Assembly (NCBI GenBank): GCA_035541755.1
Contig: DATKMQ010000167.1
Location: 1 to 64,000 of the forward strand
DNA from: Syntrophorhabdaceae bacterium
Lineage (GTDB): Bacteria; Desulfobacterota; Syntrophorhabdia; Syntrophorhabdales; Syntrophorhabdaceae
Direction: 5' to 3'
Length of the DNA: 64,000 bases
Part shown: piece after piece, positions 1 through 7,793 of the stretch
Layout: every line of letters begins with the position of its first letter
How positions within the stretch are numbered: position 1 is the stretch's first letter
Made by a program: the position numbers and the translations under genes
Notes under the pieces: model-generated
Database searches by the model: none
What the model was told of the DNA's origin: nothing
What the model saw: only the letters and a program-made list of their open reading frames with translations

Positions 1-238
<238 letters not shown>

Positions 239-259
239 CTATTTTTTGGGGCCTTAGAA

Positions 260-288
260 AATATAATGTCGGAATCCAGAGTTGTCAA
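260..288 (-). promoter_or_regulatory. sigma-70 type promoter for dnaK
   Basis: On the minus strand TTGACA (288-283) is followed by a 17-base spacer and TATATT (265-260). Transcription would begin near 253, giving a leader of about 30 bases before the dnaK ATG at 223. Confidence 0.7.
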
Positions 289-374
289 CGTTTTGGGCGT
301 AAATTTGTAGGTCCCGTTATACATATTAAGAACATAGTACCCACCTATCTCAACTGTCAATGCGATAGCCTCCC

Positions 375-1202
375 TTAAGATAAATCATAATGGGCTTTTA
401 CCCGTACGGCAACGAAGACGGCCAGGAAGAGACCAAAGGCAACGCCGACGATGGCCCCTCCTGCCGGCAAATCCAGCAGAAAGGCGGCAAATATACCGGA
501 TATCACCGCAAGGACGCCGGATAGAGACGAAATGATTATCGTTGTTTTGAATCCTCTTGCCACCTGAAGGGCCGTGGCCGGGGGCAGGATGAGAAGGGCG
601 GAAACGAGCATGATTCCCATGACCCTCATGGCAAGCACCACAGTCAGTGCGATGAGAAGCACAAGGACCTTGTTGATCCGATCTGTCCTGATCCCTGTGG
701 CTTTAGCCGATTCTTCGTCGAAGGTAATTGAAAGGAGCTCGTGGTAATAGAAGAAAACGACGCACAGGAGCGCAAGGGAGAGCGCTATGGAGACGATCAC
801 TTCGGCGGGACTTATAGCCAGTATGTTCCCGAAGAGATAGCTGAAAAGATCCACGTTGAACCCCCCGGCTGCGCTCGCCAGTATAATCCCGCCGGCTATG
901 CCCACGGACGATACAATACCGATCGCTGCATCCCCATAGATACGGGCCTTTTCCATAAGTTTGAGGATGCCCAAAGCGCTCGCCATTACAATGGGGACCG
1001 CCGTATAGAAGGGGTGCGTTCTGAGAAGAAGCCCCACGGCCACGCTTCCGAATGTCACGTGCGCAAGACCGTCGCCGATCAAAGACAAACGCTTGAGGAC
1101 AAGAAAAATCCCCAACGTTGAACAGAGAATGGCAATGAAGCACCCGGCGATGAGCGCCCTCTGAATAAAACCGTGGCTCAAAAGGTCCGTTAAGCCCGTC
1201 AT
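375..1202 (-). CDS. znuB: metal (zinc/manganese) ABC transporter permease, ZnuB-like
   Basis: A 275-residue, very hydrophobic protein with about eight membrane segments, the usual size of ABC-3 family permeases (ZnuB, MntB, TroC). It would form the inner-membrane channel for divalent metal imported by the neighbouring ATPase and binding protein. The order fur-binding protein-ATPase-permease on one strand is the classical layout of such operons. It starts 101 bases after the ATPase stop. Which metal is carried cannot be read from the permease; zinc is favoured by the Fur-family gene with a Zur-like operator at the head of the operon. Confidence 0.9.
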   Translation of the reverse strand: MTGLTDLLSHGFIQRALIAGCFIAILCSTLGIFLVLKRLSLIGDGLAHVTFGSVAVGLLLRTHPFYTAVPIVMASALGILKLMEKARIYGDAAIGIVSSVGIAGGIILASAAGGFNVDLFSYLFGNILAISPAEVIVSIALSLALLCVVFFYYHELLSITFDEESAKATGIRTDRINKVLVLLIALTVVLAMRVMGIMLVSALLILPPATALQVARGFKTTIIISSLSGVLAVISGIFAAFLLDLPAGGAIVGVAFGLFLAVFVAVRVKAHYDLS

Positions 1203-1303
1203 CTAAATGCCTCCAGTTCTTTTATTGCGCCCTCTTTCTCGAACCTGCAATCTCCGCTTGTCTTAGAACCCGTGCTCTTCATCCGGCGTCTAATCCCTGC
1301 TCC

Positions 1304-2059
1304 CTAATCATGCCGGTGGCATATGACGTGCTGCGAATACTCGCCGAAGTAACTCGCCATCTCATGCGACGCGCAGAAAGTATCGAAGGTACCGTAAAAG
1401 ATCACCTGCTTGTCGAGGTAGAGGAGTTCTGTGGCGTGCTTCCCAATGGTCCCGATATCGTGCGTAATCATGATAATGGTTATCTTTTTCTTATCATTGA
1501 GCTCGGTGAGCGTATTAAAGAACGTTTCCCTGGCTTCGGGATCGAGCGCTGTAGTGGGTTCGTCAAGTATGAGAAGCTCGGGTCCGGCAACCATTGCCTT
1601 GGCTATGAGGACCCTCTGCTGCTGACCTCCCGAGAGCTCGCCGATGAGTTTCTCCTGAATGTTTGTGATATCCATGAGAGAAAGTACATCGTTGACGGCC
1701 TCGTCATCCCTCTGGCCTATCCTCTTGGGAAAGCCTTTCTTCGAAAGGAGTCCCAGGGAAACGATTTCTCTCACGGTAGCGGGAAAATGAGGATTGAAAT
1801 CCTGCGCCTTCTGGGGCAAATATCCGACCTTCTCCCAGTTATTGAAGTCCTGAGGAGCTTGTCCGAAAAGCGATATCTTTCCCTTGGTAGGCTTGAGAAA
1901 ACCGAGGACAATCTTTATGAGCGTTGTTTTTCCCGAACCGTTCGGTCCCACCACACCAACGTAGTCGCCCGTGCGTATCTGAAACGAGATGTCCGTCAAT
2001 ATCTCAATGCCATTGTACTGAAAATGAAGATGCTCTGAAGAAACCGGATCTACCGACAC
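1304..2059 (-). CDS. znuC: metal ABC transporter ATP-binding protein, ZnuC-like
   Basis: A 251-residue ABC ATPase. Visible motifs are Walker A GPNGSGKTT, the Q-loop region YLPQKAQDF, the signature LSGGQQQR and Walker [13 protein letters not shown] followed by the switch His in MITHD. It would energise metal uptake with the ZnuB-like permease and ZnuA-like binding protein encoded beside it. The start overlaps the end of the binding-protein gene by ten bases, which indicates translational coupling. The C-terminal tail contains CHRHD, a possible weak metal contact, but this is not diagnostic. Confidence 0.92.
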   Translation of the reverse strand: MSVDPVSSEHLHFQYNGIEILTDISFQIRTGDYVGVVGPNGSGKTTLIKIVLGFLKPTKGKISLFGQAPQDFNNWEKVGYLPQKAQDFNPHFPATVREIVSLGLLSKKGFPKRIGQRDDEAVNDVLSLMDITNIQEKLIGELSGGQQQRVLIAKAMVAGPELLILDEPTTALDPEARETFFNTLTELNDKKKITIIMITHDIGTIGKHATELLYLDKQVIFYGTFDTFCASHEMASYFGEYSQHVICHRHD

Positions 2060-2985
2060 TGAAGCCCCACCTCCAGATTTTTCAGGTTTTCTTTCATGAG
2101 GTCGATGAAGGTCTTTCCGTCGGCGAGCTCTTCTTTGGAGATATTGTGGGCCCCGGAGAGTTTAAGAAGCTTCACCCCCGTCTCTCTTGCGAGAACTTCT
2201 GCCACCCTCGGCGTGATGAGCTCCTCATAATAGATATAGCGGACATTGTCACGCTCAATCATCTTCTTCAGTTCAATCATCTTTTTCGGCGAGGGTTCAG
2301 CATTGGGAGAGCCTGCATAGGCGGAGACATAGTGCAAGTGATAGCGATGCGCCAGGTAGTTAAAGGCAAAGTGGCCGCCATGGACAAACGTGTCCCTTTT
2401 GCAGTTCGAAAGACCATCTTTATACTCTTTATCCATGTCCTCAAGTTGGGCTTTATATGCCCCCGCGTTCTGTGTGTAGAAATCCCCGTTTTCCGGATCA
2501 ATCTGCACAAGTCCCTTGAGAATGTTGTCGACCATCTTCTGTGCATTGGTAAAATCAAGCCAGATGTGAGGATCATAGGCATCCGGACTGTGGCGCTCCC
2601 CAAACTCCTGGCTGTCCTGCATGAGAGTAATACCGCTGCTCGTATCGACGACGAGGAGCTTCTTATTGTCTGCCCCGCGAAGAACACTCTCCACCCAGGG
2701 CTCCATGTATTTGCCTGTGTAAAGGAATAGGTCGGCGTCGGCAATCTTCAGCATGTCGCCCGGTTTCGGTTCGAAGCTGTGCGCTTCAACACCGGGAGGT
2801 AGAAGCAGCGTCACGTTGGCCCTGCCGTCGGCGATATGCCTTGCAAAGTCATAGACTGTAAAGAGCGTGGCCACAACCACCGGGGGTTTCTTACCTTGAA
2901 GGTTCTCGCTCTCACGGCTATGACAGAAACAAAGGAGGAATGCGGCGCACAACAGGCCGATTGTACATGCCCTTTTTGTCTTCAT
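2050..2985 (-). CDS. znuA: metal ABC transporter substrate-binding protein, ZnuA-like (cluster A-I)
   Basis: The start ATG at 2985 overlaps the stop of the fur-family gene as ATGA, which favours this start over one 13 codons upstream. The first 20 residues form a hydrophobic export signal with cysteines near its end, so it may be a lipoprotein, although the lipobox is imperfect. Metal-ligand His residues typical of cluster A-I proteins are visible in EAHSFEP, DPHIWLD and GHFAFNYLAHRY. The His-rich loop characteristic of strong zinc chaperoning ZnuA proteins is short here, so manganese cannot be excluded. It would deliver metal from the periplasm to the permease. Confidence 0.92.
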   Translation of the reverse strand: MKTKRACTIGLLCAAFLLCFCHSRESENLQGKKPPVVVATLFTVYDFARHIADGRANVTLLLPPGVEAHSFEPKPGDMLKIADADLFLYTGKYMEPWVESVLRGADNKKLLVVDTSSGITLMQDSQEFGERHSPDAYDPHIWLDFTNAQKMVDNILKGLVQIDPENGDFYTQNAGAYKAQLEDMDKEYKDGLSNCKRDTFVHGGHFAFNYLAHRYHLHYVSAYAGSPNAEPSPKKMIELKKMIERDNVRYIYYEELITPRVAEVLARETGVKLLKLSGAHNISKEELADGKTFIDLMKENLKNLEVGLQCR

Positions 2986-3437
2986 GAGCCGCTCCTGCGT
3001 TGCAGCGCGGAACCCGAACAGCACTCCCTGCAGTAACCGAAGACCTGGAGAAAGTGTGAAACTACCCTGCCTTTAAGCCTTTGTGTAACCTCCTGCTCAA
3101 TGTCTTCCATACCGCAAAAGGTCAGGTCCTCAACCTTCTTGCAGGCTGTGCAGACAAAGTGATGGTGGTGGTCGGCATTATGGCAGTAATAGTAATAGAG
3201 CTTCCGGTCCGGGTGAACGACCTTTATAATAATGCCCGCATTGGAGAGATATTCAAGATTCCGATATACGGTAGGTAAACCGATATTCTTAAACAGGCCT
3301 TTGAGCCGTTTCCACACGTCTTCAGGACTCAGATAAGTCGGATCATGGGCGAGAACATCAAGTATGGCAAGTCGTTTGGGCGTTGCCTTCAAATGATAGT
3401 TTCTCAATAAGGTGGAAAAATCGGCGTCTCTGTTCAT
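2982..3437 (-). CDS. Fur-family metalloregulator (Zur-like)
   Basis: A 151-residue Fur-family repressor. The N-terminal winged helix includes the recognition region LPTVYRNLEYL. The C-terminal metal-binding part has HNADHHHHFVC and the CxxC pair CTAC, followed by a second CREC motif. The open frame extends upstream to 3482, but the operator palindrome and the predicted -10 element lie between 3437 and 3482, so the ATG at 3437 is preferred. The gene heads the znuACB operon and is coupled to znuA by an ATGA overlap. It most likely senses zinc and represses its own operon; the exact metal (Zn, Mn, Fe) is an inference from context. Confidence 0.85.
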   Translation of the reverse strand: MNRDADFSTLLRNYHLKATPKRLAILDVLAHDPTYLSPEDVWKRLKGLFKNIGLPTVYRNLEYLSNAGIIIKVVHPDRKLYYYYCHNADHHHHFVCTACKKVEDLTFCGMEDIEQEVTQRLKGRVVSHFLQVFGYCRECCSGSALQRRSGS

Positions 3438-3446
3438 TTCACCATC

Positions 3447-3469
3447 TAAATGAAAACAGTTTTCATTTA
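3447..3469 (-). promoter_or_regulatory. Fur/Zur operator: 23-bp perfect palindrome
   Basis: Two 11-base arms, TAAATGAAAAC and GTTTTCATTTA, flank one central base without a mismatch. The site starts three bases downstream of the -10 element at 3472-3477 and ends ten bases before the regulator ATG at 3437, where a bound repressor would block transcription initiation. The TGAAAAC-N-GTTTTCA core resembles described Zur boxes. Confidence 0.8.
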
Positions 3470-3471
3470 TA

Positions 3472-3500
3472 AATATATACATCGGGGTTCATAAGATCAA
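3472..3500 (-). promoter_or_regulatory. sigma-70 promoter of the fur-znuACB operon
   Basis: TTGATC (3500-3495), a 17-base spacer and TATATT (3477-3472) on the minus strand. The predicted start of transcription falls inside the operator palindrome at 3447-3469. Confidence 0.65.
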
Positions 3501-3603
3501 GGGGAAATTGAAAAATAGCGTCAGATACTGTACGGCAAGATCATGTACGTGGCCGACTATTGACTGCTCATTATCTTTAAGACTTCTATGTGGGAAAGAT
3601 TTA

Positions 3604-3622
3604 TTAGGCGCCGAAGCGCTAA
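3604..3622 (-). terminator. hairpin after the rhodanese gene, possible weak terminator
   Basis: On the minus strand TTAGCGC, a TTCG tetraloop and GCGCCTAA form a short GC-rich hairpin with one bulge, 16 bases after the rhodanese stop. There is no strong T run, so termination is uncertain. Confidence 0.35.
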
Positions 3623-3637
3623 GAACATCTATCAAGG

Positions 3638-4030
3638 CTACCGTTCAATTTCGTACCCTCTCCTCACCCACTCGGGATAGCCGCCGTAAAGCACCATCAC
3701 ATTCGAATACCCGATGTTTCTGGCTGCGAACGCAGCCTCCGCACTCGGCATTCAGCCCACGCCTCTGCAATAGAAAACAAGAGGCCTGTCTTTCTCTTTG
3801 GGCAGGAGGGCATCGAGCATACGGAATTTTTCTTGTGAAATGTTGATCGCCCCTGGGATATGGCCGAGTGAATACTCATACTCGGTCCGCGTGTCCACAA
3901 CCACGAGTTTCGTGTCCCGGCTCATCATCTTCTTGAGCTCTTCAGCCTCGATGTCGTTCGCATAGGCTAACCTGCAAGACAGGGCGAATATGAAAAGAAG
4001 AATGAAGAAGAACCCTCTTACAATCCTCAT
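3638..4030 (-). CDS. exported rhodanese-like protein, probable selenoprotein (in-frame TGA read as Sec93)
   Basis: Reading through one TGA at 3754-3752 gives a complete 130-residue single-domain rhodanese. Residues 1-24 are a signal peptide ending near LAYA, so it acts in the periplasm. The domain runs from about 26 to 130, with VVDTRTEYEYSLGHIPGAI before the active-site loop and a normal C-terminal half (VLYGGYPEW, RRGYEIE). The loop reads C88-R-G-V-G-U93-M-P-S; relatives have CxGxxCxxS, so the TGA falls on the second cysteine. A hairpin resembling a bacterial SECIS follows (separate entry). The start overlaps the thrC stop as ATGA. Alternatives are a nonsense mutation or sequencing error, but the downstream 37 codons are intact and family-like. 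Sulfurtransferase or thiol/selenol redox function is inferred; the partner is unknown. Confidence 0.75.
3711..3754 (-). promoter_or_regulatory. bacterial SECIS-like element for Sec insertion
   Basis: Immediately after the TGA (3754-3752), GGCTGC-GTTC-GCAGCC (3737-3722) forms a perfect 6-bp stem with a four-base loop containing GU, 20 bases from the TGA. The well-known E. coli fdhF element has a 6-bp upper stem and GGUC loop 18 bases from its UGA. A lower stem CCGA (3748-3745) with TCGG (3714-3711) can extend it across an internal loop. Confidence 0.6.
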
Positions 4031-5487
4031 GGTTTCCTGTAAATCGCGCGTATCGTTTTTTTCGCCTCTTCGATCTGGGACGCCGAGAGCGCGAATCCTT
4101 CCTCGGTACGCAACGGGCGGGACTCTACACGGTATACCCGTTCCTTCGTGGCGGCCTGATCCTTCATGCCCCGGGGGAGCTTAGGCGTGAGGCCGATGGC
4201 CTTTTCAACATCTTCAGGGAATTTTCCCGGATCGGCCGTTTCATATATGACCGCCGGTTTGTCATGCATGTTCTGTAAGAAGATGTCCAACGCCTTGTAG
4301 CCCACGGCGCCATGAGGATCAAGGATGATCCCGTACGTGTCGTACACATATTTCATGGTTACGTAGTGGAGTGGATTGGTGACGCCGATGGAAACGATGT
4401 CTTTTCGCATGGCAGCCATATCCGGCGCTCGGTCGATGACACCCGGCCTCATAACATTCCCTGTTGCCGTGTCCCGCTCATCGTACATGTGGCCGCCGTA
4501 AAAATCAATGAGGCGCGCAAGGTTACTCGGGTGCGACACAATCATTGCTGAGGACGGCGATTTAACAGAAGGCCGCACGGAGTACGTGCCTGATTCAAGA
4601 AACTCGGGAAACTCCGTGTTCTCGTTGACACCGCACACGATCTTCTCAACGGGAAGTCCCATCTGCCGCGCAACTACCGTACCCATCATGTTGCCGAAAT
4701 TGCCCGACGGCACGCTGGCGATAAACGATTCATCCGCGGCATCAATCTTAGAATATGCGTAAAAAGGGTAGACCGCCTGAGGGAGAAGTCTGCCAATACT
4801 TATGGAATTTGCCGATGTGAATCGCTCTTCATCGTCAAAGATCTCAAGGGCGAGCTCTTTATCTGCGAGGATATTCTTTGCCAGGGCCTGACAGACATCG
4901 AAATCACCATCTATTTCAAATGCGTGGACATTATCGCCAAGGGTTGTCATCTGTCGCCTTTGACCGTCACTGATAGACCCTTTTGGATAGAAGACAATGT
5001 TGTCGATGTTCTCTAGACCGTGGAGGGCATCCGCGACCGCGCCGCCTGTGTCCCCGCTCGTAGCCACGACGACTACGCGCTTCAGGCTCTTTCTGCTGAG
5101 AAAATAATCAAGCGCCCTCCCGAAGAAACGAGCGGCGTAATCTTTGAAGGAATATGTGGGTCCTTTGGTGAGCCACATGATATATGTCCTGCCCGTCACG
5201 TGCTCAATCTGCGTAGGAATCGTCTCGTAACGGTACGCGTCCTCCAACAGGGCCCTCAACTTCTCGGACGGTATTTCCCCTCCGAGAAAGGGGTGAAGGA
5301 CCTCGTAGGCAATCTCTGCGTAGGACATAGGTCGCATCGCGCGAATCCGCTCACTCGGGATGACCGGTATATCGTCCCTCGCCACCATGTAAAGGCCGTA
5401 ATTTGACGCCATCCCTTTGAGCAGGGCCGCCTCGAAGTTGACCTTTTCATCCCGATTGTTCGTGCTGTAAAACCATATTGGGTTCAT
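4027..5487 (-). CDS. thrC: threonine synthase
   Basis: About 486 residues. It converts O-phospho-L-homoserine to L-threonine using pyridoxal phosphate in the cytoplasm. The N-terminus WFYSTNNRDEKVNF and the PLP-lysine segment KGPTYSFKDYAARFF are typical, as are the phosphate-binding SGDTGGAV and the later VPSGNFGN. The open frame allows a start seven codons earlier (5508); the ATG at 5487 is chosen because relatives begin a few residues before YSTNN, but neither start has a clear Shine-Dalgarno. The stop overlaps the start of the rhodanese gene, so the two are co-translated. The link between the two functions is unclear. Confidence 0.93.
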   Translation of the reverse strand: MNPIWFYSTNNRDEKVNFEAALLKGMASNYGLYMVARDDIPVIPSERIRAMRPMSYAEIAYEVLHPFLGGEIPSEKLRALLEDAYRYETIPTQIEHVTGRTYIMWLTKGPTYSFKDYAARFFGRALDYFLSRKSLKRVVVVATSGDTGGAVADALHGLENIDNIVFYPKGSISDGQRRQMTTLGDNVHAFEIDGDFDVCQALAKNILADKELALEIFDDEERFTSANSISIGRLLPQAVYPFYAYSKIDAADESFIASVPSGNFGNMMGTVVARQMGLPVEKIVCGVNENTEFPEFLESGTYSVRPSVKSPSSAMIVSHPSNLARLIDFYGGHMYDERDTATGNVMRPGVIDRAPDMAAMRKDIVSIGVTNPLHYVTMKYVYDTYGIILDPHGAVGYKALDIFLQNMHDKPAVIYETADPGKFPEDVEKAIGLTPKLPRGMKDQAATKERVYRVESRPLRTEEGFALSASQIEEAKKTIRAIYRKP

Positions 5488-5514
5488 TGCAGGATATTTA
5501 GCATACAAGATGTT

Positions 5515-5543
5515 TTGCTTTTTTTCAACATAATGCTTATAAT
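5515..5543 (+). promoter_or_regulatory. sigma-70 promoter for the exported protein at 5551
   Basis: TTGCTT (5515-5520), 17 bases, then a perfect TATAAT (5538-5543). Transcription would start near 5550, only a base or so before the ATG at 5551, suggesting a leaderless or nearly leaderless message. Confidence 0.6.
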
Positions 5544-5550
5544 ATTATGT

Positions 5551-6123
5551 ATGATTAGGCGAAAGTACACTCTTTTTTTGGTATGTGCTATTATCGTCTC
5601 TTCCCTATCGGCATTCGTGGCGGTCTGCCCTCTTTATGCAGCCGCGCCCGCCTTAACTGATCCACAGAGCACGGGCACCACACCCAATAGCGCCCCGGCT
5701 ACCATTAAGCAGGAATTTCAGAGCTATAGCGATTCGAATGACAAGGCGCTCGACAAGGCTGTAACCGCGGAGAAGATTAGCTTTGTGCGATTAAAGCCGA
5801 CATCGGGGAACGCAAACGTCTCGCCCGATCAGAAGGTCTACAATATAGAATTCATGGACGATAAGGCGACCGGAAGCAAGCCCGAAAACGGTGCTGCTGA
5901 TACGCCAAACCTTGCCGTGCACAAAATAGAAAGCCTCGACTCGAGTAATCTTATGAAGAAGGAAACCGCCAAGGAAAACAAAACTGAGGTCTCTCTCGGT
6001 TACAAACTGTCTCCTTACAGTGAAATAGGCCTGGGCAAAGGATTTCTTATCGAGCACAACGAGACCACCTCGTTCCAGACACGTGACGACGGCTGGAGAT
6101 TTAAATTCAAAGTTAATTTCTGA
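5551..6123 (+). CDS. exported protein of unknown function
   Basis: About 190 residues. The N-terminus MIRRKYTLF followed by a long hydrophobic stretch and an Ala-rich end is a signal peptide of about 30 residues. The middle is polar and low in complexity, rich in Asn, Lys, Asp and Ser. The last 45 residues, from TEVSLGYKLS to the end, alternate polar and hydrophobic residues as beta strands do, and the protein ends in Phe, as outer-membrane proteins often do. I do not recognise a family. A start 12 codons upstream at 5515 is possible but would place translation inside the promoter. It diverges from thrC. An envelope or outer-membrane role is only a guess. Confidence 0.6.
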   Translation: MIRRKYTLFLVCAIIVSSLSAFVAVCPLYAAAPALTDPQSTGTTPNSAPATIKQEFQSYSDSNDKALDKAVTAEKISFVRLKPTSGNANVSPDQKVYNIEFMDDKATGSKPENGAADTPNLAVHKIESLDSSNLMKKETAKENKTEVSLGYKLSPYSEIGLGKGFLIEHNETTSFQTRDDGWRFKFKVNF

Positions 6124-6177
6124 TTGCCTCGTATTGCTCGCTTCCGACGGTTAGCCTCTCGCAACCGCATAGGCGCC

Positions 6178-7539
6178 TCATCGCCCTCCGCTGGTTTGAG
6201 TTACGGCCCCAAGCCACCTCTTCTGCCAGTACCTGTGCACCATGAACATTGCAGTCATGAACTGCGAAAGGTTCATAGTCCACCATACCGACGTTGCATC
6301 AAAACCGAGCACAACTACCCACAGGTAACACAGGGGAATCCGGATAAGCCACACGGTAGATGAGACAATGAGCATAATTCCCTTGGTGTCGCCGGCTCCG
6401 CTTAGAGCTCCACCCAGGACCATCCAGAAGGCCATGAAGGGTTCGCTGATCATGCTGATATAGATATACTTTATGCACTGGGCAACAACGACGGGATTCT
6501 TTGAAATGGCGGGGGCTATCTGCCTGGCTCCCATGATAACCCCCAGTGTAAGGCAAGCCACAATAATCACGCCCATGACGGCTGTAATGATACCCGCCCT
6601 GAAGGCATCTTCTCTCTTGTTTTCCCCGATGAGGTTCCCGGCAATAACTGCATTGGCCATATTGAACGCCATAGCCGGAAGAAAAATGGCTGATTCAATC
6701 CTGAGTCCGGCGGCAAAAGCCGCAAGGGTCTCGACGCTATCGCGCGGCAGAGCACTTAAGATGAGATAGAGCGCCATGGAATGGAGCTGCCAGAGAATCT
6801 GGGACAGCGCAAAGGGCCAACCGATCGTAATAATGGCGCGGGTAGCCTCCGCAGAGAAGCGCCTGATACCCGCTAAAAAAGGCATTATGGAGCGCAGATT
6901 GAGTATACTGCCTACAAAGACGCTGATGGCTGTGGACAGGGCTATGCCCTGATAACCGATCTTCGTATGAAAGACGAGAAAAAAATTGAGTCCGATGTTG
7001 ACGGCACAGACCACGGACATTGTTTTGAGCGAGATGCGGACCCGTTTGCAGGCCCTCAAAATTCCATTCGTGTTAATCACGATGTAGTGAAATAGAAGAC
7101 CAGCCGCATATATCTCTCCCAGGGGGATGGCAATGGGCTTGAGCTGCCTCGGAATATTTACAAGATTGATCAAGAAAGGGGTGAGGCCGATGCCCGCGGC
7201 GCCGAAGATTACCCCCGAGACAACCGCTGTAAGAGTTGTAGAATAGACGGCGTCATCGAGGGCGCCTTTATCGCCGGAGGTGAAAAGCCGTGAAATCACG
7301 GAGACGGTTCCGGCTGTGAGGGCGTTGGCAATGATGATGAAGACGAAATACATCTGAATGACAAATCCGTAAGCCGCCTGGATATCTTTTCCGATCCTGC
7401 CTGCAATATAGATATCGGTGAGGCCGATGAGAAACTCGAAGAACATAATGAGGGTCATCGGCCAGCTGTTCGACCAGCTTTCAGAAATAAATCTTCTTAT
7501 ATCTTGCCGCTCGAATATTCTACTGATAGGGCTTAGCAT
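6178..7539 (-). CDS. MATE family efflux transporter
   Basis: A 453-residue integral membrane protein with about twelve hydrophobic segments, the normal size of MATE/NorM exporters that extrude drugs or metabolites in exchange for Na+ or H+. The N-terminal FEFLIGLTDIYIAGRIG and the mid-protein GIALSTAISVFVGS segments are typical of the two MATE half-domains. An in-frame TGA lies nine bases before the ATG at 7539, so the start cannot be further upstream. No Shine-Dalgarno is visible there, and a 12-bp palindrome abuts the start codon. The substrate cannot be predicted and the gene appears to be transcribed alone. Confidence 0.88.
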   Translation of the reverse strand: MLSPISRIFERQDIRRFISESWSNSWPMTLIMFFEFLIGLTDIYIAGRIGKDIQAAYGFVIQMYFVFIIIANALTAGTVSVISRLFTSGDKGALDDAVYSTTLTAVVSGVIFGAAGIGLTPFLINLVNIPRQLKPIAIPLGEIYAAGLLFHYIVINTNGILRACKRVRISLKTMSVVCAVNIGLNFFLVFHTKIGYQGIALSTAISVFVGSILNLRSIMPFLAGIRRFSAEATRAIITIGWPFALSQILWQLHSMALYLILSALPRDSVETLAAFAAGLRIESAIFLPAMAFNMANAVIAGNLIGENKREDAFRAGIITAVMGVIIVACLTLGVIMGARQIAPAISKNPVVVAQCIKYIYISMISEPFMAFWMVLGGALSGAGDTKGIMLIVSSTVWLIRIPLCYLWVVVLGFDATSVWWTMNLSQFMTAMFMVHRYWQKRWLGAVTQTSGGR

Positions 7540-7551
7540 ATGTGATCACAT
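7540..7551. repeat. 12-bp palindrome at the MATE start codon
   Basis: ATGTGATCACAT is perfectly self-complementary and touches the ATG at 7539. It has the TGTGA half-site look of a Crp operator but without the usual six-base spacer, so Crp binding is doubtful. Confidence 0.4.
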
Positions 7552-7736
7552 GTCCGTCTTCACGGCAAATCACACCATTACAATAATCAATAAATAGAAC
7601 GAATGCAAGGGATGCGTCTATACGCGGGCGCGTTCATGCGCGTACAGAGGAGAGCGAAGACGGGCACATGAAGTTGTCTTTGACAAGCCCCTGCACCCAC
7701 GATCCCGCTGTCTGCTTCACACGTCGACTCAAATGA

Positions 7737-7767
7737 AACAGGTAGGAGAAGAGCACCCCTACCTGTT
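7737..7767 (-). terminator. hairpin downstream of the TRAP binding protein gene
   Basis: Perfect 10-bp arms AACAGGTAGG and CCTACCTGTT with an 11-base loop, 27 bases after the stop at 7794. The T run on the minus strand is poor, so this may be a weak or RNA-stabilising terminator. Confidence 0.5.
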
Positions 7768-7793
7768 CGTTATCTTCAGTTCTCGTTATGGCC

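Noticed and set aside
1310-2730. Plus-strand open frames of 242 and 268 codons across znuC and znuA
   Set aside because: They lie opposite clear transporter genes and have no motif of their own.
7540-7551. Crp site at the MATE gene
   Set aside because: TGTGA and TCACA halves overlap with no six-base spacer, and the site sits at the start codon.
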